A stretch of 64,000 bases of DNA from Pseudomonas chlororaphis (GCF_001921865.1 NZ_MSCT01000008.1:496001-560000), one strand, 5' to 3'; counted from the stretch's first letter, positions 15,564-24,979 are shown. Notes: generated by a model not told the origin, from the sequence alone. Numbers and translations: made by a program.

Positions 15564-15890
15564 GTGATCGGCATGGATCGTCGAACGGGGCAGCCGGTCT
15601 CCGGCCTGGCACACCTGCGGCAATCCATCGAGGACATTCTCGGTACCACGGTTGGCAGCCGGCGGATGCGTCCCGAGTACGGGTGCCAGCTGCGGCGTTA
15701 CGTGGACTTGCCGGTGAATGAAGGGTGGAAGAGCGCGGTGCAGGCTGAGGTCGCCCGGGCTTTGGGCCGCTGGGAACCGCGGCTGCGGCTGGAGCGCGTG
15801 CGCGTTGTGGCCGTTGTCGGCGGACAGATCAGCTTGCAGCTGACTGGCGAGTACCTGGGTGACAGCGCAGTGATGGAGGTGAGTGTATGA
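15564..15890 (+). CDS. Baseplate wedge protein, gpW/gp25 type
   Basis: A 108-residue protein. The GTG at 15564 sits 7 nt after AAGGAGG. LAHLRQSIEDILGTTVGSRRMRPEYGCQL is the signature of the T4 gp25/P2 W lysozyme-like family. The EPR-type motif appears as WEPRLRLERV. It links the central spike to the baseplate wedges and starts sheath polymerisation. It overlaps the J gene by 4 nt. Confidence 0.92.
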   Translation: MIGMDRRTGQPVSGLAHLRQSIEDILGTTVGSRRMRPEYGCQLRRYVDLPVNEGWKSAVQAEVARALGRWEPRLRLERVRVVAVVGGQISLQLTGEYLGDSAVMEVSV

Positions 15891-16768
15891 GCGCAGTGGA
15901 CCTATCGCAGCTCCCGGCGCCGCAGGTGTTGGAGAGCCTGGACTTCGAGGAGATTTACGGCGAAGAGCTGCAGCGCTTCCGCGAGTACATGGACGACAAG
16001 TGGGACGCGCTGCTCGAGAGCGACCCTATCACCAAGCTCCTAGAGCTGGGAGCGTTTCGCCGGATGCAGAACCGTGCACGGGTCAACGATGCTGCGAAGG
16101 CGCTGCTACTGGCTTATGCAGAGGGGGCCGACCTTGACCAGTTGGCCGCCAATGTAAACCTGAAGCGTCTGGTGGTGCAGGCTGAGGATCTGAACGCGGT
16201 ACCTCCGGTGGAGAAGGTTCTCGAAGCCCACGATGCACTGCGGGAACGCGTGCAACTGGTCTATGAGGGGCTCACCACTGCAGGGCCTCGAAACAGCTAC
16301 ATCCTGCATGCCCGCAATGCTTCGGGACGCGTGGCAGATGCCACAGCAGAGAGCCCGGCCCCGGCTGAAGTAGTCGTAACCGTGCTGGACCTGGAGGGCA
16401 CAGGATTGGCTCCGCCTGAGCTGCTGGAGACGGTGCGCCTACATCTGAGTGACGACGATGTACGCCCCGTTGCCGATCGGCTCACGGTCCAGTCTGCCCA
16501 GATCCTGACTTATCGGGTCGATGCCCTTGTTTACATGTCGGGTACAGGACCGGAGAACGAAGCGATTCTCGCCGAATGTGAGCAACGCTTGCGGGCCTGG
16601 GTGAACCCTAGGCGTCGCTTGGGATTGGAGGTCGCGCGGTCAGGGGTAGATGCGCAGTTGCATATTGCGGGTGTCAGCCGGGTGGAGTTGGTGGGGTGGT
16701 CGGATATCCGTCCCACCAAAGCGCAGGCGGCCTGGTGTGAGGACATCAAAGTGACGCGGGGTAGCTGA
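15887..16768 (+). CDS. Baseplate protein J
   Basis: A 293-residue protein from the ATG at 15887. Residues 20-90 are helical with DPITKLLELGAFRRMQNRARVNDAAKALLLAYAEGADLDQLAANVNLKR, characteristic of P2 J and Mu gp47. The centre holds YILHARNASGRVADATAESPAPAEVVVTVL, and LHLSDDDVRPVADRLTVQSAQ is conserved. It forms the wedges of the P2-type baseplate together with W and I. Confidence 0.93.
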   Translation: MSAVDLSQLPAPQVLESLDFEEIYGEELQRFREYMDDKWDALLESDPITKLLELGAFRRMQNRARVNDAAKALLLAYAEGADLDQLAANVNLKRLVVQAEDLNAVPPVEKVLEAHDALRERVQLVYEGLTTAGPRNSYILHARNASGRVADATAESPAPAEVVVTVLDLEGTGLAPPELLETVRLHLSDDDVRPVADRLTVQSAQILTYRVDALVYMSGTGPENEAILAECEQRLRAWVNPRRRLGLEVARSGVDAQLHIAGVSRVELVGWSDIRPTKAQAAWCEDIKVTRGS

Positions 16769-16769
16769 C

Positions 16770-17375
16770 ATGAAAAGCCTGCTGCCGCTGAACAGTACCC
16801 TGCTGGAGCGGGGCGTTGAAGTCGCCACGGAAGAAGTGACCGAGATCCCGCTTCGGACGCTGTACAACGCTGACACCTGTCCGGTTCATCTGTTGCCGTA
16901 TTTGGCCTGGGCCTGGTCGGTTGACCGTTGGGATCCGAACTGGGCCGAGTCGGTCAAGCGAGCGGCGATCAAGGCCTCGTATTACATCCATGCGCACAAA
17001 GGCACCATCGGGGCTTTGCGCCGGGTTGTTGAGCCGCTGGGCTATCTGATTGAGGTTGTCGAGTGGTGGCAGACCCAGCCGCGGGGTGTGCCCGGCACCT
17101 TCGCGTTAAAAGTGGGCGTCCTCGAAACCGGCATCACGGATGAGATGTATCGAGAGCTGGAGCGCCTGATCGACGACGCCAAGCCCGTGAGCCGGACGTT
17201 GACCGGCCTGGCTATCAGCTTGGAAACCGCCGGCACGGTGCATATCGGCGTCTGCGTCACCGACGGCGACGAAATTGATGTGTATCCCCCAATGCAACGT
17301 GACATCGAGGTTAGCGGATACATCCGCCTGGGTGGCCGTGAACACAACATCGACACGATGGATATTTACCCATGA
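16770..17375 (+). CDS. Tail protein I
   Basis: A 201-residue protein from the ATG at 16770. [52 protein letters not shown] is the diagnostic P2 I segment. The C-terminal part contains [24 protein letters not shown] and is beta-rich. It connects the baseplate wedge to the fibre. The end overlaps the fibre gene start by four bases. Confidence 0.93.
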   Translation: MKSLLPLNSTLLERGVEVATEEVTEIPLRTLYNADTCPVHLLPYLAWAWSVDRWDPNWAESVKRAAIKASYYIHAHKGTIGALRRVVEPLGYLIEVVEWWQTQPRGVPGTFALKVGVLETGITDEMYRELERLIDDAKPVSRTLTGLAISLETAGTVHIGVCVTDGDEIDVYPPMQRDIEVSGYIRLGGREHNIDTMDIYP

Positions 17376-18844
17376 CAGACCAGAACAGCCAGTTTTTCGC
17401 CATTCTCACGGCTATCGGCAAGGCCAAGCAGGCAAACGCGGATGCCCTGGGCATCCCCTGGACCTTTGCCCAAATGGGCGTCGGTGATGCCAACGGCGCG
17501 GATCCTATTCCTAGCGAGCAACAAACGAAGTTGATTCATGAGAACCGCCGCGCGCCCCTGAATCAGGTGAAAGTCGACCCGAACAACGCCAACGTCATCA
17601 TCGCCGAGCAAGTCATCCCCGAGAACGTGGGCGGCTGGTGGATTCGTGAAATCGGCCTTTATGATGCCGCCGGCGATCTTGTCGCGGTGGCGAACTGTGC
17701 GCCCAGCTTCAAGCCCCTGTTGAGCCAGGGCTCTGGGCGAACGCAAGTCATTCGGATGAACCTGATCGTCAGTAACACGGCGAACGTCGAGCTGAAGATT
17801 GACCCGAGCGTTGTTCTGGCAACTCGCTCCTATGTTGATGCCGCCATCACCAATGTATTGCCAGCGAACAAGGCTGCGGGAACCTACACCAAGGTCCAGA
17901 TCAATAGTCGGGGTATCGTGATTGCTGGCAGTAACCCGACAACGTTGGGTGGGTACGGCATCACTGACGCGCTGAACAGCGTGACCGGTGGCGACGTAGC
18001 CGGGACAATTAACCTTACTAATGCCCGCAGCATCACGACCGTCGCGGCGGATTCGGCCAGTTGGGCCGGCGGCCTTCATGCTGTGAGCAGGGTGTCTAGA
18101 AACATCCTCTCCGGCTTTGGCGCCTGGGGTAATGGTGACTCGGTGAACACGCTGTACATGGGGTTGAGTGGTGTGCCCTGGGAATTCGGCCCCGGTGTTC
18201 GCGTGAAGGCTGATGGTGTTTATATCTCGGGGCCACTGACCGCCAACGGTGCAGGCCTGAGCGGTGTTCCCTGGGGCGGCATCACCGGCACACCGACCAC
18301 GCTGGCAAGCTACGGGGTGGGCTTTGCAAGTCAGCCGGAGGCTGAGGCAGGGGCCGACACAAACAAGCCGATGAGCGCGCTGAGGGTGTTCCAGGCCATC
18401 GCTGCGAAAGTGATACAAGCGACAGAAAGCGTTCTCGGGATTGCCCGTATCGCGACCCAGACGCTGGTGAATGCTGGGGTTGACGACTCAACAATCGTGA
18501 CACCCAAAAAGCTGCGGATGGGCTTTGCAATACTGCTCGCCCCAACGGGGTATGTCGCGTTGCCGGCTTGGCTGGGAGGGCTGATATTTCAGTGGGGCAT
18601 TGCGTCAAACGTCCCGGTCGCTACCGCGTCCGGAGGCGCTCAGGGGCCGACACGCGATGTATCTCTTCCGCTGGCTTTCCCAAATGACACGTTCCGTATT
18701 TCTGCGTCAATGAACTTTCCGAACATGATTACCGCAAGCGCGTTCGCGCCTGGTGCAGCGTTCATATCGAAGTCCGTTATTCGTCTGCAGAACAATTACA
18801 CATCATCCGCCGGCGAAATCAGCTGGTGGTGTGTGGGTTATTAA
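17372..18844 (+). CDS. Tail fibre protein, P2 H type
   Basis: A 490-residue protein. Residues 1-160 are the conserved N-terminal collar domain ([23 protein letters not shown], then [25 protein letters not shown]), which attaches to the baseplate. The shaft has phage-fibre repeats such as [12 protein letters not shown] and [10 protein letters not shown]. The C-terminus (about 400-490) is a gp53-like receptor-binding tip ending in WWCVGY. It sets host range, and the tip is the part expected to vary between phages. Confidence 0.93.
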   Translation: MTDQNSQFFAILTAIGKAKQANADALGIPWTFAQMGVGDANGADPIPSEQQTKLIHENRRAPLNQVKVDPNNANVIIAEQVIPENVGGWWIREIGLYDAAGDLVAVANCAPSFKPLLSQGSGRTQVIRMNLIVSNTANVELKIDPSVVLATRSYVDAAITNVLPANKAAGTYTKVQINSRGIVIAGSNPTTLGGYGITDALNSVTGGDVAGTINLTNARSITTVAADSASWAGGLHAVSRVSRNILSGFGAWGNGDSVNTLYMGLSGVPWEFGPGVRVKADGVYISGPLTANGAGLSGVPWGGITGTPTTLASYGVGFASQPEAEAGADTNKPMSALRVFQAIAAKVIQATESVLGIARIATQTLVNAGVDDSTIVTPKKLRMGFAILLAPTGYVALPAWLGGLIFQWGIASNVPVATASGGAQGPTRDVSLPLAFPNDTFRISASMNFPNMITASAFAPGAAFISKSVIRLQNNYTSSAGEISWWCVGY

Positions 18845-18856
18845 GGGATCTCTCAA

Positions 18857-19291
18857 ATGGCACACTTTTATCACCCAGCGTCCCGCGGCTTTCTTGACAC
18901 TGCAATTTATTCGGCAAAGAGCATTCCATCGGACGCCATTGAAATCACCAGGGCCGAGAAAATTTTGTTGCTGGCTGGCGAGGCTCGCGGCCAGGACATT
19001 GCGATTGGCGACAATGGCCGGCCGGTGCTGGTCGAGCCAACGCCAGATCCTGAGGCGATAGTGAATCAGGAACGTTGGTGGCGAGACGCGGAACTTGACC
19101 GTGTGAAGTGGCTGAGGGAGCGCCACCGCGACGAGCTTGAGCTATCACAACCAACCAGCCTGAAGGCTGATCAGTACAGCGAGTTGCTCGCATACATGCA
19201 GCTGCTGCGCGATTGGCCGCAGTCACCTGATTTTCCTGATCATGTACACCGGCCAGTTGCACCTGGTTGGATTGAATCCGAAACCCAATAA
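18857..19291 (+). CDS. Tail fibre assembly chaperone
   Basis: A 144-residue protein following the fibre by 12 bp. RWWRDAELDRVKWLRERHRDELELSQPTSL and SELLAYMQLLRDWPQSPDFPDHVHRPVAPGW match the caudovirus tail fibre assembly (Tfa/TAP) family, where the LRDWPQ/FP box is typical. It helps the fibre trimerise and may stay on the tip. It ends right at a terminator. Confidence 0.88.
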   Translation: MAHFYHPASRGFLDTAIYSAKSIPSDAIEITRAEKILLLAGEARGQDIAIGDNGRPVLVEPTPDPEAIVNQERWWRDAELDRVKWLRERHRDELELSQPTSLKADQYSELLAYMQLLRDWPQSPDFPDHVHRPVAPGWIESETQ

Positions 19292-19320
19292 ACGCCCCGC
19301 ACTGACGGGGCGTTTTCTTT
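19292..19320 (+). terminator. Terminator after the fibre module
   Basis: Perfect stem ACGCCCCG/CGGGGCGT with a 6-nt loop, then TTTTCTTTT. It begins one base after the chaperone stop and is the first of two hairpins in tandem before the sheath gene. Confidence 0.85.
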
Positions 19321-19349
19321 TCCGCTTCTCGTAACACCTCCCCATAACT

Positions 19350-19372
19350 GCCTCGCATCCGCGGGGCTTTTT
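19350..19372 (+). terminator. Second tandem hairpin before the sheath gene
   Basis: Stem GCCTCGC/GCGGGGC (one G-T pair) with loop ATCC and five T residues. It is followed by CTGGAG and the sheath ATG at 19390, the same layout as at 15307 and 25177. Confidence 0.75.
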
Positions 19373-19389
19373 CGTCTCTGGAGACTCTA

Positions 19390-20559
19390 ATGAGTGGTTT
19401 CTTTCACGGCGTTACCGTAACGAATGTCGACACCGGAGCGCGCACCATCGCGCTTCCGTCGTCATCGATCATTGGCTTGGTCGACACCTTCACCCCTGGC
19501 CCTGACGCCAAGGCCAAAGCGAATGACCTGGTGGTGATCACCAGTGAGCGCGAAGCGGTCGCGGCGTTCGGTCCGAATGCTGCGATCACCAAGGCGTGCC
19601 TGGCGATTTACACCCGAGCCAAGGCGGTCATCGTAGCCTGCGGTGTTGAAAAGCTGGCCGATCCTGCGGAGCAAGTTTCGGCGATCATCGGTGGCACGAA
19701 GGCTGACGGTACCCGCACTGGACTGCAGGCGCTGCTCGACGGCAAGAGCCGCTTCAACGCCCAGCCGCGGTTGCTGGTGACACCGAAGCACAGCGCGACC
19801 CAGGCCGTCGGCACCGCACTGGTGGCCTTGGCTGACAGGCTGCGCGGCCTTGCCATCCTCGACGGCCCGAACACCACCGACGAAGCGGTCATCGCTTACG
19901 CCGGGGAGTTTGGTGCCAAGCGAGCCTTTCTGGTCGACCCCGGTGTGCAGTACTGGGACACGGAGACCAGCGCAACAGTTAATGCGCCCAGCTCGGCCTA
20001 TGTCGCCGGCCTGTTCGCCTGGACTGATAGCGAGTACGGGTTCTGGGCCTCGCCGTCGAACAAGGAGTTCGTCGGCATCACTGGCACCACGCGCCCGATC
20101 GAGTTCCTCGACGGTGACGAGACCTGCCGGGCCAACCTGCTCAACAACGCCAACGTGACGACCATTATCCGCGATGACGGCTACCGCCTATGGGGCAACC
20201 GCACGCTGTCGAGCGATCCGAAATGGGCCTTCGTTACCCGCGTGCGGACCATGGACATCGTCATGGACGCAATCCTGTACGGCCACAAATGGGCGGTCGA
20301 CAGATCGATCACCGCCACTTACGTCAAGGACGTCACCGAGGGCCTGCAGGCTTTCATGCGCGACCTGAAGAACCAGGGCGCGATTATCAACTTCGAGGTC
20401 TTTGCGGACCCTGAGCTGAACACGGCCAGCCAACTGGGACAGGGCAAGGTGTACTGGAACATCCGCTTCACCGACGTCCCGCCTGCCGAAAACCCGAACT
20501 TCCGCGTCGAGGTCACTGACCAGTGGCTGACCGAAGTCCTCGACAACAACGCCGCATAA
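19390..20559 (+). CDS. Contractile tail sheath protein (P2 FI type)
   Basis: A 389-residue protein. FFHGVTVTNVDTGARTIALPSSSIIGLVDTF at the N-terminus and TVNAPSSAYVAGLFAWTDSEYGFWASPSNKEFVGITGTTRPIEF in the centre are hallmark sheath segments. The C-terminus (FMRDLKNQGAIINFEVFADPELNTASQLGQGKVYWNIRFTDVPPAENPNF) is the inter-subunit mesh. It drives contraction on adsorption. The preceding tandem terminators suggest that this gene starts a separate transcription unit. Confidence 0.96.
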   Translation: MSGFFHGVTVTNVDTGARTIALPSSSIIGLVDTFTPGPDAKAKANDLVVITSEREAVAAFGPNAAITKACLAIYTRAKAVIVACGVEKLADPAEQVSAIIGGTKADGTRTGLQALLDGKSRFNAQPRLLVTPKHSATQAVGTALVALADRLRGLAILDGPNTTDEAVIAYAGEFGAKRAFLVDPGVQYWDTETSATVNAPSSAYVAGLFAWTDSEYGFWASPSNKEFVGITGTTRPIEFLDGDETCRANLLNNANVTTIIRDDGYRLWGNRTLSSDPKWAFVTRVRTMDIVMDAILYGHKWAVDRSITATYVKDVTEGLQAFMRDLKNQGAIINFEVFADPELNTASQLGQGKVYWNIRFTDVPPAENPNFRVEVTDQWLTEVLDNNAA

Positions 20560-20571
20560 GGAGCGAACCCG

Positions 20572-21081
20572 ATGGCAATGATTCCCGAAACGCTGGCCAA
20601 CATGAACCTGTTCGTCGATGGCATCAGTTTCCAGGGCGACGTGCCCAGCCTGACCCTGCCCAAGCTCACCCTGAAGATGGAAGAGCATCGAGGCGGCGGC
20701 ATGGACATGCCGGTGGAGCAGGACCAGGGCATGGAAAAGCAGGAGGCCGGCTTCACTACTGCCGGCATTCGCCGCGAGTCGCTGAAGTTCTTCGGCCTGG
20801 CTGATGGCACTGCCTTCAACGGCACTTTCCGCGGGGCCTACAAGGGCCTCAAGGGCAAGATCACCGCGGTCATCGTCACCCTGCGCGGTGCGTTGAAAGA
20901 GGTCGACATGGGCGACTGGAAGCCAGGCGACAAGGCCGAGATCAAGCACAGCGTCGCAGTGACCTACTACAAGCTCGAGGTCGACGGTCGCGTGGTCTAC
21001 GAGATCGATGCCCTCGGCATGAAACGCGTCATCAACGGCGTCGACCAGCTCGCTGGACAACGTCAAGCCCTGGGCCTGTAA
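20572..21081 (+). CDS. Tail tube protein (P2 FII type)
   Basis: A 169-residue protein. IPETLANMNLFVDGISFQGDVPSLTLPKLTLKMEEHRGGGMDMPVEQDQGMEKQEAGFTTAG is the conserved contractile-tail tube start. It stacks as hexamers inside the sheath. An alternative ATG two codons in (MIPETL) has the better ribosome spacing (AAGGAGCG). It pairs with the sheath gene as in P2. Confidence 0.95.
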   Translation: MAMIPETLANMNLFVDGISFQGDVPSLTLPKLTLKMEEHRGGGMDMPVEQDQGMEKQEAGFTTAGIRRESLKFFGLADGTAFNGTFRGAYKGLKGKITAVIVTLRGALKEVDMGDWKPGDKAEIKHSVAVTYYKLEVDGRVVYEIDALGMKRVINGVDQLAGQRQALGL

Positions 21082-21107
21082 ACCCTCACTCACAAGGACA
21101 ACACCTC

Positions 21108-21404
21108 ATGACCAAGAAAATCCCCGCTTTCCTGCAGGTCGACGTCGACCGCGTCACTGTAAAACTGAGCAAGCCGACCGAGTGCAACGGCGTCAAGGTC
21201 GATACGTTGACCCTGCGGGCACCGACTGTTCGAGATATTCGCGCCGCCCAGGTCACCGCCGATGGTGATGATGAGCAGCGTGAGCTGAATCTGTTCGCCT
21301 CGCTGGCCGAAGTCAGCGTTAAGGATCTCGAAGGTCTGGCCCTGAAGGACTACACCCGTCTACAGGCCGGCTATTTTCGCCTGGTGCAAGACGACGAGCT
21401 TTGA
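21108..21404 (+). CDS. Tail assembly chaperone E
   Basis: A 98-residue protein in the position of P2 E. DRVTVKLSKPTECNGVKVDTLTLRAPTVRDIRAAQ is typical of phage tail assembly proteins of the E/Mu gp41 class, which bind the tape measure. The gene ends CTT TGA C, and a +1 frame continues openly for 37 codons after that point. This suggests a recoded longer product, described separately. Confidence 0.88.
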   Translation: MTKKIPAFLQVDVDRVTVKLSKPTECNGVKVDTLTLRAPTVRDIRAAQVTADGDDEQRELNLFASLAEVSVKDLEGLALKDYTRLQAGYFRLVQDDEL

Positions 21405-21516
21405 CCCGCAGATCCAGAAGCAGCTGGCCAAACGGTTGGCTGCGGAGCTGGGCTTCTCGGCAGCAGAGATCTCTGTGATGTCCTGGATAGACATCGTCTG
21501 GTGGCTCACGGATTGA
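21108..21516 (+). CDS. Tail chaperone E-E' fusion by +1 frameshift (predicted)
   Basis: Reading CTT (21399-21401), skipping one base and resuming at GAC (21403) adds 37 residues from DPQIQKQLAKRLAAELGF to VWWLTD and ends at TGA 21514-21516. The product is about 135 residues. P2 makes E+E' by -1 slippage. Here no slippery run for -1 or -2 is present, the -1 frame is not protein-like, and the shift site CTTTGAC equals the E. coli prfB site. There is no strong upstream Shine-Dalgarno, unlike prfB. E' then leads to the tape measure, as in other tails. Confidence 0.6.
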
Positions 21517-21535
21517 GCCTGCAGGAGGGTAGCGC

Positions 21536-24124
21536 ATGGCAAAGCTAGCGATCGCGCTGGAAATTGGCGGCGCCGTTGCAGCATCGCTCGGTGCTGCATT
21601 CGGTACTGCTCAGGGGCATATCAAAAAGCTCGAGGACAAGGGCAATCGGGCCAAGGTGCTGAAGAGCACCATCGGCGAAACGATCAAGCTCAGGGATGAA
21701 TGGAAGAAGGCCCATGACAGTGGGTCGGCCGCGGCATCCGGCCTGCTGCGTCGCCTGGAGGGCAATCTCGATGCCCTGAAGAAACAGGGCGTCGAGGTCG
21801 GGCGTCTGGCCCGGGAGTATCAGCGCCTTGGGCGCGAAGCGAAGGCAACTGATCTGCAGCAGAAGGGACGGCAGCAGATTGATGCGGGCAAGTCTTCGCT
21901 GAAGTCGACCATCGGTGCCGCGGTTGTCGGCGTTGGCATGGCCGCAATTCCAACGAAGATCAGTGCGGACTACCAAGCGATCATTCGCGACATTGCGATC
22001 AAGTCAGACATCGTCAATAAGCCGCAAGAAGCCCAGTTGAGTCGGTCGGTGATCGACACCGCGCGCGATACCGGGATGTCACGCAATGATGTGGCGGACC
22101 TGATTAACCAATTGGTCGGCGCCGGTATGGACGTGGAAAAAGCGATGGCCTACGCGCCGACGGCGGCGAAATTTGCCATCGGCCAAGGGTCGTCGGGCGT
22201 CGACACGGCGGCGATGATCCAGGCGCTGCAGCAGAACGCCAAGATCACAGACCCCAAGGTCATGCAGCAGGCCCTGGAGGCCATCGCCTATCAAGGCCAG
22301 GCGGGGTCCTTCGAGGCGTCCGACATGGCCAAGTGGTTCCCGCAACTGCTGGCCGGTATGGAGAAAGGCGGTGTCACTGGTCTGGATGCGGTCACGTCGC
22401 TGGGAGCAATGCTGCAGGTGCAGATGAAGACCGCCGGCAGCTCCGACGAAGCGGCGAACAACTTCAAGAACTGGATGGAGAAGATCGGCTCAGGCGACAT
22501 TCAGAGGAACTACGAAAAGGTCGGGATCGACTACCAGAAGTCGTTGAATACCGGCTTGCAAAAGGGCATGAACATCTTTGAGGCGTCTATGGGGTTGGCG
22601 ACGCAGTACGTCGAGAAGACCGACCCGAAGAAAGCCCAGCAGATGAAAGAGGCTCAGGCCAAGATCGACAAGGAGGTCGACCCGGAGAAGGCTACGGCGG
22701 CGCTGGAAGCCTTGGAGAGAAGCCTGCGTACCGGCGACGTCTTCGCAGATATGCAGGTCAAGGCGGCGCTGACCGCCTACGCGCAGAACAGGGGCTTGTA
22801 CACCCAGCTGAAAAACGACTCGACCAAGGCCACCGGGATTCTGGATAAGAACTTGGCCGAGCGGCGCGAGACGTCGTCGCAGATCTGGAAAGAGACGCTG
22901 CAGTCGATCGATGACAGCATGCGTAGTGTTGGCGACGCCATCCGCCCGGTGACGGACAAGCTCGGGCAGGGCATCACGTTCGTGGCGCACAAGCTCACGG
23001 AACTGTCGGACAAGGCGCCAGGCGTAGTGATGGGCATTGCCAGCATCACTGCTGGTATCGGTGCGCTGCTCACTCTGTACAGCACGGCGAAGATCGGGCG
23101 CGGGGTCTTGAATGTTGCGCGTGGCCGGCGAATGGGGCGTAGTGCCGCTGGCGGTGGCGGCATTCCTGAGACCGGCAACAAGGTGGTGGATGCCGGCCTT
23201 GGCGTGCTGGGCAAAGTGTTTGGTGGTACTGCTGCCAATGATACAGGCGGTGTACTCGGTAATGAGCCGCAGCGAGTCTTCGTTGTCAACGCGAAGGATC
23301 TCGGCGGGCTGGGGTCGTCGATGGGGGGCGCAGAGCCAGGCGGCCGGCGCAGTCGTAGGCAGCGAAGGGGGCGTGGTGCGGCGACGCGCAGATCTCCTGC
23401 TGCAAGTTCAGTCGGGCGGGTGGTGCGTGGAGGTGCTTCGGCCGGATTGGTGGCTGCGAGCACGGCTGCGGATGTCGGGCGGATGGGGCGGATGCTGGGC
23501 GCTGCGGGCAAGGTGTCTAAGGTAGTCGGCAAGCTGACTGGGGGGAAAGTTCTCGATGCTGGGATGACCCTGGTAGACACGGCACTGAACGCACAGACTC
23601 AGAACGAGAAAGCCGAAGGCTACGGCACCGCGGCGGGTGGTTTGGCCGGTGCCCTGGCTGGGGGAGCTGTAGGCGCGGCGATTGGCTCGGTCGTGCCGAT
23701 CATCGGTACCGCCATCGGTGGCGCCATTGGTGCGGCCTTCGGCGGTATGGGCGGGGAGGACTTAGGTGGTTGGCTCGGCAAGAAGCTGTTCGGCGAGGAC
23801 GAGCAGGTGGCCAAGGCCGACAAGGGCAAGGACGCGGCGCCTGGTGACGTGGCTCGCTCGATTGCAGCAGCGGCGCCGGCCCCGACGGCTCCGGTAGTCG
23901 CTCAGGCGCTCGAGCAGGCCAAGCCCAAGTCTGATCCGCCCAAAGTCGACCAGCAGTTCTCCTACATGCCGAATATGCCGATCACCATTCAAGGCGATGC
24001 CAAGGATCCGCAGCAGTTGTTCCGCTCGCTCGAGGGGCTTATCCGCAATAGTTGGGATACCTGGTCGCGGGAAAGTCTTGCGCGGCAGGCTGCTGGGCAA
24101 CTGTTCGACCAACCCCATGTTTAA
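21536..24124 (+). CDS. Tail tape measure protein
   Basis: An 862-residue protein from the ATG at 21536, with AGGAGG upstream. The N-terminal half is helical (NRAKVLKSTIGETIKLRDEW, KQGVEVGRLAREYQRLGREAKATDLQ) and matches the P2 T class with a TP901-type domain (YQAIIRDIAIKSDI, then GMSRNDVADLINQLVGAGMD). Residues about 490-520 and 695-740 (GLAGALAGGAVGAAIGSVV) are hydrophobic and may insert in the host membrane. A strongly basic segment (GGRRSRRQRRGRGAATRR) lies near 600. Its length sets the tail length; it is slightly longer than P2 T. Confidence 0.93.
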   Translation: MAKLAIALEIGGAVAASLGAAFGTAQGHIKKLEDKGNRAKVLKSTIGETIKLRDEWKKAHDSGSAAASGLLRRLEGNLDALKKQGVEVGRLAREYQRLGREAKATDLQQKGRQQIDAGKSSLKSTIGAAVVGVGMAAIPTKISADYQAIIRDIAIKSDIVNKPQEAQLSRSVIDTARDTGMSRNDVADLINQLVGAGMDVEKAMAYAPTAAKFAIGQGSSGVDTAAMIQALQQNAKITDPKVMQQALEAIAYQGQAGSFEASDMAKWFPQLLAGMEKGGVTGLDAVTSLGAMLQVQMKTAGSSDEAANNFKNWMEKIGSGDIQRNYEKVGIDYQKSLNTGLQKGMNIFEASMGLATQYVEKTDPKKAQQMKEAQAKIDKEVDPEKATAALEALERSLRTGDVFADMQVKAALTAYAQNRGLYTQLKNDSTKATGILDKNLAERRETSSQIWKETLQSIDDSMRSVGDAIRPVTDKLGQGITFVAHKLTELSDKAPGVVMGIASITAGIGALLTLYSTAKIGRGVLNVARGRRMGRSAAGGGGIPETGNKVVDAGLGVLGKVFGGTAANDTGGVLGNEPQRVFVVNAKDLGGLGSSMGGAEPGGRRSRRQRRGRGAATRRSPAASSVGRVVRGGASAGLVAASTAADVGRMGRMLGAAGKVSKVVGKLTGGKVLDAGMTLVDTALNAQTQNEKAEGYGTAAGGLAGALAGGAVGAAIGSVVPIIGTAIGGAIGAAFGGMGGEDLGGWLGKKLFGEDEQVAKADKGKDAAPGDVARSIAAAAPAPTAPVVAQALEQAKPKSDPPKVDQQFSYMPNMPITIQGDAKDPQQLFRSLEGLIRNSWDTWSRESLARQAAGQLFDQPHV

Positions 24125-24133
24125 GGAGGTACC

Positions 24134-24979
24134 ATGGCCTACATGGAGTCTATGCAGTCGACGCTGTCGTCGTTGATTGCTGCGGGGGAGGCTGGCCGTA
24201 CCAGCCTCGACGGCATGCTTGGGCCGCTAACCGGTGCTGTCAGTGACATGACGGGGGCTGCCTCCGAGCTGGAGGGTTTGCCGATCATTGGCCCGGCCAT
24301 TGGCCAGAAGCTGCAGCGCACGATGCGGGCGATCAGCGCAGCACAATCCACTGTAGGGCGGGTGGCTTCGACCTACAGCCAAGTGGTCAGTGGCGCCGCG
24401 GCGGTACAAGAGCGCATTGGTTCGCTGAAGGAACAGGCTGGGAAGGCATCGGCGGCAATCAACCGGATAGCCGGCCAGGTTAGCCCGTCGCTGGCCAACA
24501 TCCTGCCAACCAGCGCGTTCTCGTCGCTGGCGACGCCGGCGGCCGAAGCAATCAAGCCTTTCCCACACTTGCTGATCCTGCAGCCGCTCGATACCAAGCA
24601 GCAGCCCTACTACTTCAACCTGGACACCGCCGCGTTCGACGAGCTGCGGCGGCAGACGGCCGCGCGTTGGGCCGGACAGGAGCGCCTGACGCGGGATATC
24701 GCGCAGCAGGCGGTCGGGCAGGGCGAGGACAAGATCACGTTGAAGGGGGTGATCTATCCCGGCTTTAAAGGGGGAATCAAGCAGCTGGACACCCTTCGCA
24801 CCATCGCGCGCCGGCTACAGCCAGTCAGCCTGGTTACGGGCTATGGCGACGTGCTCGGCACCTGGTGCCTGCTGAGCGTCGATGAAGAACAGGGCGCGCT
24901 GCTGGCTGGCGGCATCCCACGCAAACAGGGTTTCTCATTGGAGTTCGTGAAGTATGGCAACGACATGCAGAACGTCTGA
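24134..24979 (+). CDS. Tail protein U with N-terminal extension
   Basis: A 281-residue protein. The C-terminal 140 residues (FPHLLILQPLDTKQQPYYFNLDTAAFDELRRQTAARWAGQERL, then YGDVLGTWCLLSVDEEQGALLAGGIPRKQGFSLEFVKYG) are P2 U. P2 U itself is only about 160 residues. The first about 140 residues here are Ala/Ser-rich and helical (TLSSLIAAGEAGRTSLDGMLG, VGRVASTYSQVVSGAAAVQERIG), with no U counterpart. It acts at the tail tip or hub, and overlaps the X gene by 26 nt. Confidence 0.88.
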   Translation: MAYMESMQSTLSSLIAAGEAGRTSLDGMLGPLTGAVSDMTGAASELEGLPIIGPAIGQKLQRTMRAISAAQSTVGRVASTYSQVVSGAAAVQERIGSLKEQAGKASAAINRIAGQVSPSLANILPTSAFSSLATPAAEAIKPFPHLLILQPLDTKQQPYYFNLDTAAFDELRRQTAARWAGQERLTRDIAQQAVGQGEDKITLKGVIYPGFKGGIKQLDTLRTIARRLQPVSLVTGYGDVLGTWCLLSVDEEQGALLAGGIPRKQGFSLEFVKYGNDMQNV

